Below, one piece after another: positions 16,858 through 25,259 of a DNA stretch of 50,874 nt (position 1 is its first letter; each line of letters starts with the position of its first letter). The notes beneath the pieces are model-generated. The model did no database searches, was not told where the DNA came from, and saw nothing but the letters and a program-made list of their open reading frames with translations. The position numbers and the translations under genes were made by a program. The stretch is from Elusimicrobiales bacterium (GTDB lineage Bacteria; Elusimicrobiota; Elusimicrobia; Elusimicrobiales; UBA9959): NCBI GenBank assembly GCA_031082205.1, contig JAVHLJ010000017.1, positions 1-50,874 of the forward strand, written 5' to 3'.

Positions 16858-17450
16858 CGGCGCTGCTGCTGGCCCTGCCCCTCGCGGCGCAGGAGCCGCC
16901 GGGGACCGGCGCCGTTCCCGGCGCCGCGGCCGCTCTTTCCTCGCGCGCCGGGCCCGGCGAGCCGCCCGACGCGCTGGCCGAGGCGGCCCTCTGCCTGGAG
17001 GCCCTCCGGAAGAACTGGAGCGCCTCGGAAGAAGGCCTGGCCGTCGCCATAAGCAGCGCGGCGGCTTTCATCGCCGCCGGGACGCCGTCGGCGCTGCCGC
17101 CGGCCGCCGGGGCCGAGCTCGCCCGGGAGCTGAAGAAGGCGCGCGACCGAGCCGACGCCTCGCGCGCAGTCAAGGACCTGGCCCGCCTGCGCCGCGCCCT
17201 TCAGGATTTTTTCGCCGACAAGGGAGGCCGCTGGCCGAATTCCCTGGAAGAACTGGTCCCGGCCTACCTGCCGGCCATACCGCCGCTCCGCCTGCCGGGA
17301 CATGAAGCCGCCTCCGCCGCAAGTCACGCGGCGGGCGCCGATACCGGCGGCTGGCTCTACTTCGGCGCCCCGGAGTCCGAAAACCTGGGACTGGTCCTGA
17401 TCGACTGCTCGCATCCCGACGAAAAAGGCGTCCCCTGGCGCGACCGCTGA
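16845..17450 (+). CDS. exported protein with a pseudopilin-like C-terminal domain
   Basis: The 201-residue product has a short signal peptide (MGYLTALLLALPLAAQ) and an Ala-rich helical middle. From about residue 115 it resembles the globular part of type II secretion pseudopilins: DLARLRRALQDFFADKGGRWP, SLEELVPAYLPAIPP, then GGWLYFG and a late Gly/Asp-rich turn. The prepilin peptidase site and the hydrophobic N-terminal helix expected of a true pilin are missing, so it is probably a soluble periplasmic relative. That family link is by eye. It overlaps surE and is followed by the zinc peptidase gene. Confidence 0.6.
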   Translation: MGYLTALLLALPLAAQEPPGTGAVPGAAAALSSRAGPGEPPDALAEAALCLEALRKNWSASEEGLAVAISSAAAFIAAGTPSALPPAAGAELARELKKARDRADASRAVKDLARLRRALQDFFADKGGRWPNSLEELVPAYLPAIPPLRLPGHEAASAASHAAGADTGGWLYFGAPESENLGLVLIDCSHPDEKGVPWRDR

Positions 17451-17464
17451 AACACGGAGAACCG

Positions 17465-19417
17465 ATGCTCAAGCCCGAGACCGCAGCCAAGACCAAGGAA
17501 AAACTCGCCAAAAAATATCCCGGCGAGGCCGCCCGCATAGAGACCGGCGTGGACCAGGCCGCCGCCATGTGGACCAAAAAGGACGGCGGGCCGAAAGAGT
17601 TCAAGGATTTCTGTTCCGCCAATTTCCTCATGACCGGTCCGGACCTGGACGCCCTGCTGACCCGCTTCGAGGACAAGCTGGAAGCCTTCGCGGGGGCTTT
17701 CAACGGGCTCTCCCTGAACCTGCGCCATGAAATGGACGAGGACACCGGCCCGCCGCATCCGGCCGACGGGCTTTTCGCCGCGCTTTCCCCGTCGGCGCAC
17801 CTGACCGAGGACCTCTTCGCCTCGAAACTGGCTTTCATGGTCCTGCTCAATTTCCCGGTGCGCCGCCTGGCGGAATGCCTGGAGAAGGGGGAAAGCTGGG
17901 GCCGGGACGAATGGGCCCGGACCCGCCTGGCGCGACGCTTCGCCTTCCGGGTGCCGCCGGAGATAAACCAGAAGATCGCGCGGGCCTACGCGGAGGCCGA
18001 CGCCTATATCTACTCCTACAATATCCATATGAACGCGGTGGTCGACGCCGACGGGAAACCGATGTTCCGCAAGGGACTCAAACTCATTTCCCACTGGGGG
18101 CTGCGGGACGAACTTAAGGGGCTTTACGCGGAAGGCGAAGGCAACCTGGACCGCCAGCGCGTCATACAGAAGATCATGGAGCGGATAATATCGCAGGAGA
18201 TACCGGCGAAGGCGGTCAACTCCGACAGGCGCCCCTGGGAGCCTTTCGCCAATACGCTCGACGGCAAAGCCGCCCCGGGCGAGGCGGACGCCCGCTACGC
18301 CCGCATGCTGGCCATTTTCCGCGCCCACCGCGAAGAGGACGCGTTCTATCCTTCGGAGCCGGCCCTGATGGACAGGCGGTTCAACCTGGACCGGGAGATA
18401 CCGGAAGCGGAGGTGGAGAGGATGTTCACCGGCCTGCTCACCGCGCCCGAGGGCGCCGCCGCCGGCGCGCTGATAAAGTCCAGGCTCGGCCGCGGCCTCG
18501 AGCCCTTCGACATCTGGTACGACGGCTTCAAGCCGCGCTCGGCCATGTCCCAGGAAGCGCTGGACAAGGCCGCGGCCCGCCTTTACCCGGACGCCGCCGC
18601 TTTCGAGAAGGCTATCCCCGCCGTACTGCGCAAGCTGGGCTTCGACTCGGAGACCGCCGATTTCATCGGCTCGAAGATAGAAGTGGACCCGGCGCGCGGG
18701 GCCGGCCACGCCTGGGGCCCCGGCATGCGCGGGCAGAAAGCGCATCTGCGCACGCGCGTGCCCTCGGGCGGAATGAACTACCAGGGCTTCAATATCGCCA
18801 TGCACGAACTGGGCCACTGCGTGGAGCAGGTGATCTCGCTCTACAAGGTCGACCACACGCTGCTCTCGGGCGTGCCCAACACGGCCTTCACCGAGGGCTT
18901 CGCCTTCGTCTTCCAGTCCCGCGACCTGGAAATACTGGGGATGGAGAACAAGGACCCCCTGGCCGCGCATATGTCGGCCCTGGATAATTTCTGGGCCACG
19001 CGCGAGATAGCCGGCGTGGCGCTGGTGGACATGAACGCCTGGCGCTGGATGTACAAGAACGCCGACGCCGAGCCGGGCGAGCTGCGAGAAGCGGTCACCG
19101 AGATAGCCAAGGGCGTGTGGGACCGTTACTTCGCGCCGGTGCTGGGCGTGACCGGCAGCCCGCTGCTGGCGATATACTCGCACATGATAAACGCCGGGCT
19201 CTACCTGCCCGACTACCCTCTGGGCCACATCATCGCCTTCCAGGTGGAGGAACACCTGAAGAAGCACGGCCTCGCCGCGGAAATGGAGCGGATGTGCCGT
19301 CTCGGGTCCATAACTCCCGGAGAGTGGATGAGGCAGGCAGTAGGCGGGCCGATATCGCCGGAGCCGATGATAAAAGCGGCCTCCGCCGCGCTGGCGGCCA
19401 TCGGAGCTGAAAGATGA
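17465..19417 (+). CDS. large putative zinc metallopeptidase, M3-like gluzincin
   Basis: The 650-residue product carries HELGH at 447-451 and a downstream TEGFAFVF with E477 as the likely third zinc ligand. The spacing fits gluzincins of the thimet/oligoendopeptidase type. The sequence around the site (NYQGFNIAMHELGHCVEQ) is not one I can assign to a named family. There is no signal peptide, so a cytoplasmic oligopeptidase is a reasonable guess. GGAG precedes ATG 17465, and the stop overlaps the next start. Long N-terminal helices are predicted from composition. Confidence is good for the enzyme class and low for the substrate. Confidence 0.75.
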   Translation: MLKPETAAKTKEKLAKKYPGEAARIETGVDQAAAMWTKKDGGPKEFKDFCSANFLMTGPDLDALLTRFEDKLEAFAGAFNGLSLNLRHEMDEDTGPPHPADGLFAALSPSAHLTEDLFASKLAFMVLLNFPVRRLAECLEKGESWGRDEWARTRLARRFAFRVPPEINQKIARAYAEADAYIYSYNIHMNAVVDADGKPMFRKGLKLISHWGLRDELKGLYAEGEGNLDRQRVIQKIMERIISQEIPAKAVNSDRRPWEPFANTLDGKAAPGEADARYARMLAIFRAHREEDAFYPSEPALMDRRFNLDREIPEAEVERMFTGLLTAPEGAAAGALIKSRLGRGLEPFDIWYDGFKPRSAMSQEALDKAAARLYPDAAAFEKAIPAVLRKLGFDSETADFIGSKIEVDPARGAGHAWGPGMRGQKAHLRTRVPSGGMNYQGFNIAMHELGHCVEQVISLYKVDHTLLSGVPNTAFTEGFAFVFQSRDLEILGMENKDPLAAHMSALDNFWATREIAGVALVDMNAWRWMYKNADAEPGELREAVTEIAKGVWDRYFAPVLGVTGSPLLAIYSHMINAGLYLPDYPLGHIIAFQVEEHLKKHGLAAEMERMCRLGSITPGEWMRQAVGGPISPEPMIKAASAALAAIGAER

Positions 19418-19905
19418 ACGCTTACGATCCGGCGGCGGTGAAGCGCTATTACAGTACGGCCGCGCTGGTCTCCGGCGCCATAGGCGGGGCGCTGGTCATG
19501 TACGCGGCAGTGGCGGAGATACTCCGCCTCGCCGCCGGGTACCAGCCGCCGCTGGCCGGCTCGGCGTCCGCCGCGGCCCTGCGGCCCGCGCTCTATGTAC
19601 TGGCCTTCGCCTCCATCGCCGCGGCCAGGATAATACCGTCGAGGATCGCAACAGCGCGCAAGCCCGCGGACCCGGCCGGCCTGGCCGCCTTGCTGACCCG
19701 GGTCTCGATATCCCGCACCGCGCTCTACGAAGTCCCCGGCGTGCTGGGACTGGCCGGCTGGCTGGCCGCGGGCTTCTACCCCGACCTCTACGCGCTGCTG
19801 GGCCTTTCGCTCGCGCTGGTGATAAAGAACTTCCCCAGGCTGCCCGACTGGGAGCGGGAGTTCGCGGCCCGCTTCGGGGCCGTGGCCGCGCAGGAGACGA
19901 AATGA
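19414..19905 (+). CDS. small multi-pass membrane protein
   Basis: I do not recognise this 163-residue family. Four hydrophobic segments are visible: around residues 14-38, 56-70, 106-121 and 123-138. A short charged tail ends the protein. The gene overlaps the peptidase upstream and the CoA-binding protein downstream by four bases each, so it belongs to the surE-pcm operon. No catalytic motif is apparent. Confidence 0.65.
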   Translation: MNAYDPAAVKRYYSTAALVSGAIGGALVMYAAVAEILRLAAGYQPPLAGSASAAALRPALYVLAFASIAAARIIPSRIATARKPADPAGLAALLTRVSISRTALYEVPGVLGLAGWLAAGFYPDLYALLGLSLALVIKNFPRLPDWEREFAARFGAVAAQETK

Positions 19906-20273
19906 AACCCGGGGAATATTCGCTCATCGCGGTGGCGGGCGTGTCCGGCGACGCCTCAAAGTTCGGCCACCGCATCTTCCGGGACCTGCTCAAGGCGGGC
20001 TATCCCGTCGAGGGCGTCAACCCGAAAGGCGGCTTCGTCCTGGGACGGCATATACACAGGTCGCTTTCCGAAATGGAGAAGAAGCCCGACCTGGTCATAA
20101 CCGTCGTGCATCCCGAAGCGACTGAGAAGATAGTTGAAGAGTGCAACAGGCTCGGCGTAAAAGCCGTCTGGATGCAGCCCGGCTCCGAATCGGACGCCGC
20201 CCTGGAGAAGGCGAGGGAATACGGCATAAAAGCGACGACGGCCTGCTTCATGGTGGTCAAAGGCGTATGGTGA
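19902..20273 (+). CDS. CoA-binding domain protein
   Basis: The 123-residue product is a single Rossmann-like CoA_binding_2 domain. IAVAGVSGDASKFGHRIFRDL gives the nucleotide-binding turn. GYPVEGVNPKG and PDLVITVVHPEATEKIVEEC follow, with the conserved VWMQPGSES near the end. Proteins of this type resemble the N-terminal part of succinyl-CoA synthetase alpha, but a stand-alone member has no proven reaction. It is coupled to the membrane protein gene upstream and lies 3 bases before pcm. Confidence 0.85.
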   Translation: MKPGEYSLIAVAGVSGDASKFGHRIFRDLLKAGYPVEGVNPKGGFVLGRHIHRSLSEMEKKPDLVITVVHPEATEKIVEECNRLGVKAVWMQPGSESDAALEKAREYGIKATTACFMVVKGVW

Positions 20274-20276
20274 AAG

Positions 20277-20939
20277 ATGTTCCATAAGATGCTGGCCGAC
20301 AAGCAGGAGCATTACTTCGCCTACCTCAGGAAGCACATGGCGAAGGAGCAGCTGGAGGCGCGCGGCATAAAGGACAAGCGCCTCCTCGACGCCTTCGTCG
20401 CCCTGCCCCGCCACCGCTTCGTCCCCGTCGAGCTCTGGACCCGCTGCCACGACGACTGCGCCCTGCCGGTACTGGACGGCCAGACCATCTCCCAGCCCTA
20501 CATCGCGGTACTGATGGCCGGCCTGGCCGAAATAAAGGGCGGGGAAAAAGTCCTGGAGATAGGCACCGGCACCGGCTACAGCGCCGCGCTGCTGGCCGCG
20601 CTCGGGGCCGAAGTGTACAGCGTCGAGCTGAACGAGCATCTCTACAATTTCGGCGCCAAACCGCTGGCGCAGTACGCGCCCGGCGTGAAGCGCCTGCTGG
20701 GCGACGGCTCCAAGGGCTGGCCGGAACACGCGCCATATGACAGGATAATCTTCACCTGCGCGCCGGAAACCCCGCCGGCCGGCATAGAAAAACAGCTCAA
20801 GCCCGGCGGGCTGCTGATCGCGCCGCTCGGCAAGGGCACGCAGCGCCTCAAAGTATTCCGCCTGGACAAGGGACTGACGGAAATAGAGGACGCCGGGGAA
20901 GTGGTCTTCGTGCCGCTGCTTAAAGGGGGAAAAGAGTGA
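20277..20939 (+). CDS. pcm: protein-L-isoaspartate O-methyltransferase
   Basis: The enzyme methylates isoaspartyl residues formed by protein ageing, starting their repair. The 220-residue product shows PRHRFVP, the substrate loop TISQPYIAVLMA, the SAM-binding VLEIGTGTGYSAALLAAL and a late LKPGGLLIAPLG. All are standard for the family and its length. Together with surE in the same operon it points to a stress-survival or maintenance role. Its stop overlaps the GTG start of the hydrolase gene. Confidence 0.93.
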   Translation: MFHKMLADKQEHYFAYLRKHMAKEQLEARGIKDKRLLDAFVALPRHRFVPVELWTRCHDDCALPVLDGQTISQPYIAVLMAGLAEIKGGEKVLEIGTGTGYSAALLAALGAEVYSVELNEHLYNFGAKPLAQYAPGVKRLLGDGSKGWPEHAPYDRIIFTCAPETPPAGIEKQLKPGGLLIAPLGKGTQRLKVFRLDKGLTEIEDAGEVVFVPLLKGGKE

Positions 20940-21790
20940 CGGCCAAGATAATCCTGCGCCTCGTCGTTTACTCCGGCCTGCTGCTGGCCGTCTTCTCCGT
21001 CCTCTTCTTCCTGATGTACACCAGGCCGAAGCGCTATGTCAGCCCTTTCACCCCGGCCGAGTTCGGCCTTCCCTACGAGACGGTGGAGATAAAGTCCTTC
21101 GACGGCGTCCCGCTGGCCGCCTGGTTCATACCGCATAAGACCTCAAAGACCGCCGTCCTGGCCCTGCACGGCTACCCGATGGACAAGGGCAACATCCTGT
21201 CGATGGTCTCTTTCCTGGCGGCCGATCACAATATACTGCTGCCGGACCTGCGCGCGATGGGTGAGAGCGGCGGCCGCCTGACCTCGGGCGGCACGCTGGA
21301 GGCGCGCGACGCGCGTGACGCCGCCGCCTGGCTGGCGGGAAGGGGGATAGAGAAGATAGGGATGTTCGGCTTCTCGATGGGCGGCAACACCGCCCTCCTG
21401 GCCGATCATCCGCTCATAGCAGCCAGGGTCTGCGATTCGCCCTATTATTCGCTGCGCGCCATGCTCGATATCATCTTCGCCGGCCTGGGACCGCTGCGGC
21501 GCCCGCTTATAGGGACAATGAGCCTCTGGTACCGGCTGTCCTTCGGCGCCGGCCTCTCCGCGGCCGACGCGCGCCACGCCGCCGGCACCGGCGCGGACCC
21601 GCTGCTGCTCATACACGGCTCGTCGGACAGGACCATCCCGCCGTCTCATTCCGAGAAGCTCAAAGAGGCCTTCCCGCACGCCGAGCTCTGGCTGGTGCCG
21701 GGCGCCGACCACGGCCAGACCTCCGGAGCGGCCGGCAAAGAATACGAGCGCCGCGTGAGCGTCTTCTTCGGAAAACACCTGGGGCTATAA
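20936..21790 (+). CDS. membrane-anchored alpha/beta hydrolase
   Basis: The 284-residue product has an N-terminal transmembrane helix (residues 5-28) and then a serine-hydrolase core. The oxyanion-side motif is ALHGYPMDKG, the nucleophile elbow is GFSMGG with S147, and the likely Asp and His are in GSSDRTIPP and PGADHGQ. It resembles the FrsA/BAAT-like and YqkD-type hydrolases with a single anchor. The start is GTG at 20936, overlapping the pcm stop. The substrate is unknown. It is the last gene of the surE operon; the next gene has its own promoter. Confidence 0.85.
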   Translation: MTAKIILRLVVYSGLLLAVFSVLFFLMYTRPKRYVSPFTPAEFGLPYETVEIKSFDGVPLAAWFIPHKTSKTAVLALHGYPMDKGNILSMVSFLAADHNILLPDLRAMGESGGRLTSGGTLEARDARDAAAWLAGRGIEKIGMFGFSMGGNTALLADHPLIAARVCDSPYYSLRAMLDIIFAGLGPLRRPLIGTMSLWYRLSFGAGLSAADARHAAGTGADPLLLIHGSSDRTIPPSHSEKLKEAFPHAELWLVPGADHGQTSGAAGKEYERRVSVFFGKHLGL

Positions 21791-21821
21791 CCAAAATCAC
21801 CTAGCCGAAAGGGGTTATCTC

Positions 21822-21836
21822 TGCTAGAATCTACAT
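21822..21836 (+). promoter_or_regulatory. extended -10 promoter of the outer-membrane barrel gene
   Basis: TGCTAGAAT (21822-21830) is an extended -10, so transcription should start near 21837. A 35-base leader carries GGGAGGAAA, a good ribosome binding site, before ATG 21872. Confidence 0.55.
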
Positions 21837-21871
21837 TGCGCCGCCTGGGGGCGGCCGGGAGGAAACATAAC

Positions 21872-23437
21872 ATGAGAGCGACTCTATTATCCCTGATATC
21901 CGTATTCTTTCTCGCCGGGACGGCGGGAGCCGAGCAGTGGCAGGTGCTGGGAACGCGCCCCATGGGCATGGGCGGCGCCTTCGTGGCCGTGGCCCAGGGC
22001 CCTATAGCCCAGTACTGGAACCCGGCCGGCCTGGTCAAGACCAGCGCCAATGTCTCCGGCATGGAACTCCCGGTCGGAGTAGGACTGGAGGCCACCGGCG
22101 GAATACTCAAGAACGCCAGCCAGATAGGCGACATGGCCGACCAGCTCAACGCCATACAGACCGCCCAGGAAACCGGCGGAGCCATAACCCCGAAGCAGGC
22201 GGGGGACTTCGTAAAGACGATGTCCCTTCTGGCGGACATGAACAAACCCGGAAAGGGCATCCTGGTGGAGGCCAACGGCGGCGTGAACTTCAAGTTCTCC
22301 AAGCTGGCGCTCTCCGTCAATAACTTCACCTCGGTAGGGGCCAATCCCTTCATCGACGTCAATAACCTGAACCTGGGAGCTGCCGGGAACAGCATCTTTA
22401 CTACCGGCAACGGAGACGGAAGCGGATTAACCAATACAAATGGGAACTATGCTTCCGCAACCACCGCCCTGACCGCCGCGCTGGACAGTCTGGACACTAC
22501 CACGACCGAATCTGTTTACCAGTTATTCTGCGGCGGCGGCCAGTGCGACGCCAGCATAACCGACAACGATACTTTGGCTATAGCCCTCGCGAATTACGCG
22601 GATTCGCAGAACATCTCCCCGGAAGAGGTTTCCCAGGCGGCCGCCCTCATAACTCAATATTCCGACTCAGCCGCACCGGTACTCAGCGGGGCCTTGAGCG
22701 GAGGGAGCTATACGGACAATACCTCCAACCTCACGCTTGACGCCGCCTCATTTATCGAAGTCGCCGCGGGCTATGCGTGGAATATGGATAAGTATCTCAG
22801 CGGCCTCTCGCTGGGCGCCAACCTCAAGATGGTCAACGGCCGCATCGCGACCTCAACCTTCAGGTTCATGACCAATTCCGAGACGGGCGACGCCTTCGAC
22901 GATATGCTCGAGGACGCCAAGTCCAGCTGGGCGCCGGCGGCCGACCTGGGCCTGCTGTGGAACGTCAACGCCAAGTACCCCGGCGTGCCGTTCCGCCCGC
23001 GCCTGGGCATAGTGGGCCGCAACCTCAACAGCCCCAAGTTCGACCGCCCCGACACAGTAGGCGGCGACTATACGCTGGACCGCCAGGTGCGCCTGGGCCT
23101 GGCCTTCAACCCGGCCAACTTCTGGACGCTGGCCGCCGACGTGGACCTGACCGAGAACGACACCCCGGTCGACGGATTCAAGTCCCGCCAGCTGGCGCTG
23201 GGCACGGAGATAAACGTGTTCAACCGCAAGGCCTTCAATATACCGCTGCGCGCGGGCATAATGAAGAACATCGCCGAGAGCAGCTCCAAGACGGCCTATA
23301 CGCTGGGCACCGGCCTGAACCTGCTCTACATGCACTTCGACGTCTCGGGCGTGCTCAGCACCGAGAAGACCACGATCGACGACTCGGAGATCCCGGCCAA
23401 GGTGGGCGTTACCGCCAGCTTCGGCCTGCTCTTCTGA
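21872..23437 (+). CDS. outer-membrane beta-barrel protein, TraF/FadL-like
   Basis: The 521-residue precursor has a signal peptide (MRATLLSLISVFFLAGTAGAE). The family-typical start RPMGMGGAFVAVAQGPIAQYWNPAGL follows, seen in TraF_2, FadL and PorV-like barrels. Repeated amphipathic strands end in a C-terminal Phe, as for BAM substrates. A stretch at about residues 167-293 differs in base composition and codon use from the rest; it is rich in Asn, Thr, Ser and Asp and contains C220 and C225. It probably forms an exposed loop or plug. Uptake of hydrophobic compounds is possible but unproven. The first ATG after the ribosome binding site was chosen over the TTG at 21836. Confidence 0.82.
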   Translation: MRATLLSLISVFFLAGTAGAEQWQVLGTRPMGMGGAFVAVAQGPIAQYWNPAGLVKTSANVSGMELPVGVGLEATGGILKNASQIGDMADQLNAIQTAQETGGAITPKQAGDFVKTMSLLADMNKPGKGILVEANGGVNFKFSKLALSVNNFTSVGANPFIDVNNLNLGAAGNSIFTTGNGDGSGLTNTNGNYASATTALTAALDSLDTTTTESVYQLFCGGGQCDASITDNDTLAIALANYADSQNISPEEVSQAAALITQYSDSAAPVLSGALSGGSYTDNTSNLTLDAASFIEVAAGYAWNMDKYLSGLSLGANLKMVNGRIATSTFRFMTNSETGDAFDDMLEDAKSSWAPAADLGLLWNVNAKYPGVPFRPRLGIVGRNLNSPKFDRPDTVGGDYTLDRQVRLGLAFNPANFWTLAADVDLTENDTPVDGFKSRQLALGTEINVFNRKAFNIPLRAGIMKNIAESSSKTAYTLGTGLNLLYMHFDVSGVLSTEKTTIDDSEIPAKVGVTASFGLLF

Positions 23438-23462
23438 GCCGGAGAGAGACCTCCCCGACAAC

Positions 23463-23495
23463 GGACCCCGCCGCGAACCGGCGGGGTCCTTTTTT
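23463..23495 (+). terminator. Rho-independent terminator after the barrel gene
   Basis: The stem GGACCCCGCC/GGCGGGGTCC (23463-23472 and 23480-23489) with a 7-base loop is followed by six or more T. Confidence 0.92.
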
Positions 23496-23501
23496 CATAT
23501 T

Positions 23502-23516
23502 TGCTAAAATCTGTCC
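23502..23516 (+). promoter_or_regulatory. extended -10 placed for leaderless transcription of the ABC ATPase gene
   Basis: TGCTAAAAT (23502-23510) is followed by CTGTCC and ATG 23517. The predicted +1 is the start codon. There is no Shine-Dalgarno between the terminator and the ATG. Confidence 0.6.
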
Positions 23517-24488
23517 ATGCCCCCGGCGATAATCACCAAGGACCTGACCAAGCGCTTCGGCGCGCTGACGGCCGTGGACGCCATAAACCTGGAGATACGC
23601 GAGGGGGAGGTGTTCGGCCTGCTGGGCCCCAACGGCGCCGGCAAGACCACCCTCATCAACCTGCTCTCGACGCTGCTTAAGGCCACCTCGGGCACCGCGC
23701 TGGTCGCCGGGCGCGACATAACCCGCGAGCCGCTGGAAGTCCGGCGCAATATCGGCATAGTATTCCAGGAGCCCAGCGTGGACGACCTGCTCACCGGCAG
23801 GGAGAACCTGTGGCTGCATTCGCTGCTCTACGGCGTGCCGCGCGCCGAGATAAACGGGCGCATAGAAAAGATGCTGGAACTGGTGCGCCTGACCGCCCGC
23901 GCGGACAGCTTCGTCAAAACGTATTCCGGCGGCATGAGGCGTCGGCTGGAGATAGCCCGCGGCCTGATACACCGCCCCAAGGTGCTTTTCCTCGACGAGC
24001 CCACGCTGGGACTGGACCCGGCCAGCCGCAAGGACGTCTGGACCTATATCCGCGGCCTCAAGGACGCCGGCGACACCACGATAATCCTCACCACTCATTA
24101 CATGGAGGAGGCGGACAGCCTCTCCGACCGCATAGGCATCATAGACCAGGGACATATCATAGAGCTCGACACCCCGTCGGCGCTCAAGCGCAAGGTGGGC
24201 CAGGACATAGTCTATCTCACCTGCCCGCCCGGCACGCTGGACAAGGTGAAGCACCTCCCCTTCGTAAGCGAAGGCGTCGAGGAGGACGGGCGGATACGGC
24301 TGACCCTGGACGATTCCGGCCGCAACCTGCAGGCCCTGCTCAAGGCCGCCGGCGACGTGGAAGAGGTGGAGGTGCGCCGCGTCACCCTCGACGACGTGTT
24401 CCTCAAGTTCGCCGGCCACCAGATAAAGGACGAGACCGAGAACCATTCCATGTTCGAACGCATAGCCGAGAGCAGGAACAGGCGCTGA
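23517..24488 (+). CDS. ABC-2 exporter ATP-binding protein (DrrA-like)
   Basis: The 323-residue ATPase has Walker A GPNGAGKTT, a Q-loop FQEP, the signature YSGGMRRRLEIARG, Walker B VLFLDEPTLGLD and the H-switch LTTHYMEEAD. A C-terminal extension after about residue 225 is typical of the daunorubicin-resistance type. It energises the permease encoded 2 bases downstream. The exported substrate could be a lipid, polysaccharide or drug and cannot be inferred. A predicted leaderless start makes the ATG at 23517 certain if the promoter is right. Confidence 0.93.
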   Translation: MPPAIITKDLTKRFGALTAVDAINLEIREGEVFGLLGPNGAGKTTLINLLSTLLKATSGTALVAGRDITREPLEVRRNIGIVFQEPSVDDLLTGRENLWLHSLLYGVPRAEINGRIEKMLELVRLTARADSFVKTYSGGMRRRLEIARGLIHRPKVLFLDEPTLGLDPASRKDVWTYIRGLKDAGDTTIILTTHYMEEADSLSDRIGIIDQGHIIELDTPSALKRKVGQDIVYLTCPPGTLDKVKHLPFVSEGVEEDGRIRLTLDDSGRNLQALLKAAGDVEEVEVRRVTLDDVFLKFAGHQIKDETENHSMFERIAESRNRR

Positions 24489-24490
24489 CC

Positions 24491-25246
24491 ATGTTCAACT
24501 TCCCCGCCATCTACGCCCTGCTCATGAGAGAGGCCCTGATCTATTTCCGGGAGAAGGAGCGCATCGCCTCGATACTGGTCTCGCCGCTGCTGTTCCTCTT
24601 CGTAGTGGGCAAGGGGCTCTCGGGCTCCAGCCCCGTCGAGGGCTACTCCTACCAGCAGTTCATCTTCCCGGGCATAGTCGTGATGGTGATACTCTTCACC
24701 TCGATAACCTACGGGCTCTACATCATCTGGGACAAGCGGCTGGACTTTCTGAAGGAAGTGCTGGCCGCGCCCATCTCGCGCACCACGCTTTTCATGGGCA
24801 AGGCTATGGGGGGGATGCTGGGCGGGATAATAGAGACGCTGCTGCTGCTGGCCATCGGCATGGCCTTCGTGATGCCGCTGACCCTCTGGAAACTGCTCCT
24901 GTGCCTGGCGGCCTCCGTGCCCGTGGCCTACATGATCACCAATATCGGGCTCGTCATCGGGGCGAAGATGAAATCGATGGAGGGGTTCGGCCTGGTAATG
25001 AGCTTCCTGACCTGGCCGATGTTCTTCTTCAGCGGGGCGCTGTTCGACCTGGCGACGGCGGCGCCCTACATCCGCCTGGTGGCGCTCGTCGACCCGGTAA
25101 CCTACGCGGTGGACCTGATGCGCTACGTCCTCATCGGCTACGGCTATTTCCCGCCGCTGCTCAGCCTGGGCGCGCTGCTGGGCTTCTGCGCCGTGACAAC
25201 GGCGCTGGGCGTGGCCGCCTTCGGCGCCATACAGCAGGAAAAATAA
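24491..25246 (+). CDS. ABC-2 type transporter permease
   Basis: The 251-residue product has six hydrophobic segments and the ABC-2 signature region DKRLDFLKEVLAAPISRTTLFMGKA. FFSGALFDLATAAPYIRLVALVDPVTY near the C-terminus is also typical. It pairs with the ATPase just upstream to form an export complex in the inner membrane. ATG 24491 lies 2 bases after the ATPase stop. The frame is open far upstream, but that region overlaps the ATPase gene. The gene converges on the flippase gene with a 13-base gap and no obvious terminator. Confidence 0.93.
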   Translation: MFNFPAIYALLMREALIYFREKERIASILVSPLLFLFVVGKGLSGSSPVEGYSYQQFIFPGIVVMVILFTSITYGLYIIWDKRLDFLKEVLAAPISRTTLFMGKAMGGMLGGIIETLLLLAIGMAFVMPLTLWKLLLCLAASVPVAYMITNIGLVIGAKMKSMEGFGLVMSFLTWPMFFFSGALFDLATAAPYIRLVALVDPVTYAVDLMRYVLIGYGYFPPLLSLGALLGFCAVTTALGVAAFGAIQQEK

Positions 25247-25259
25247 ATATTACCGGGGT

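Noticed and set aside
17357-19267. 636-codon minus-strand frame opposite the zinc peptidase
   Set aside because: Shadow frame; the plus strand carries HELGH and operon overlaps.
21836-21871. TTG at 21836 as a leaderless start for the barrel gene
   Set aside because: A strong GGGAGGAAA site precedes ATG 21872, which begins a clean signal peptide.
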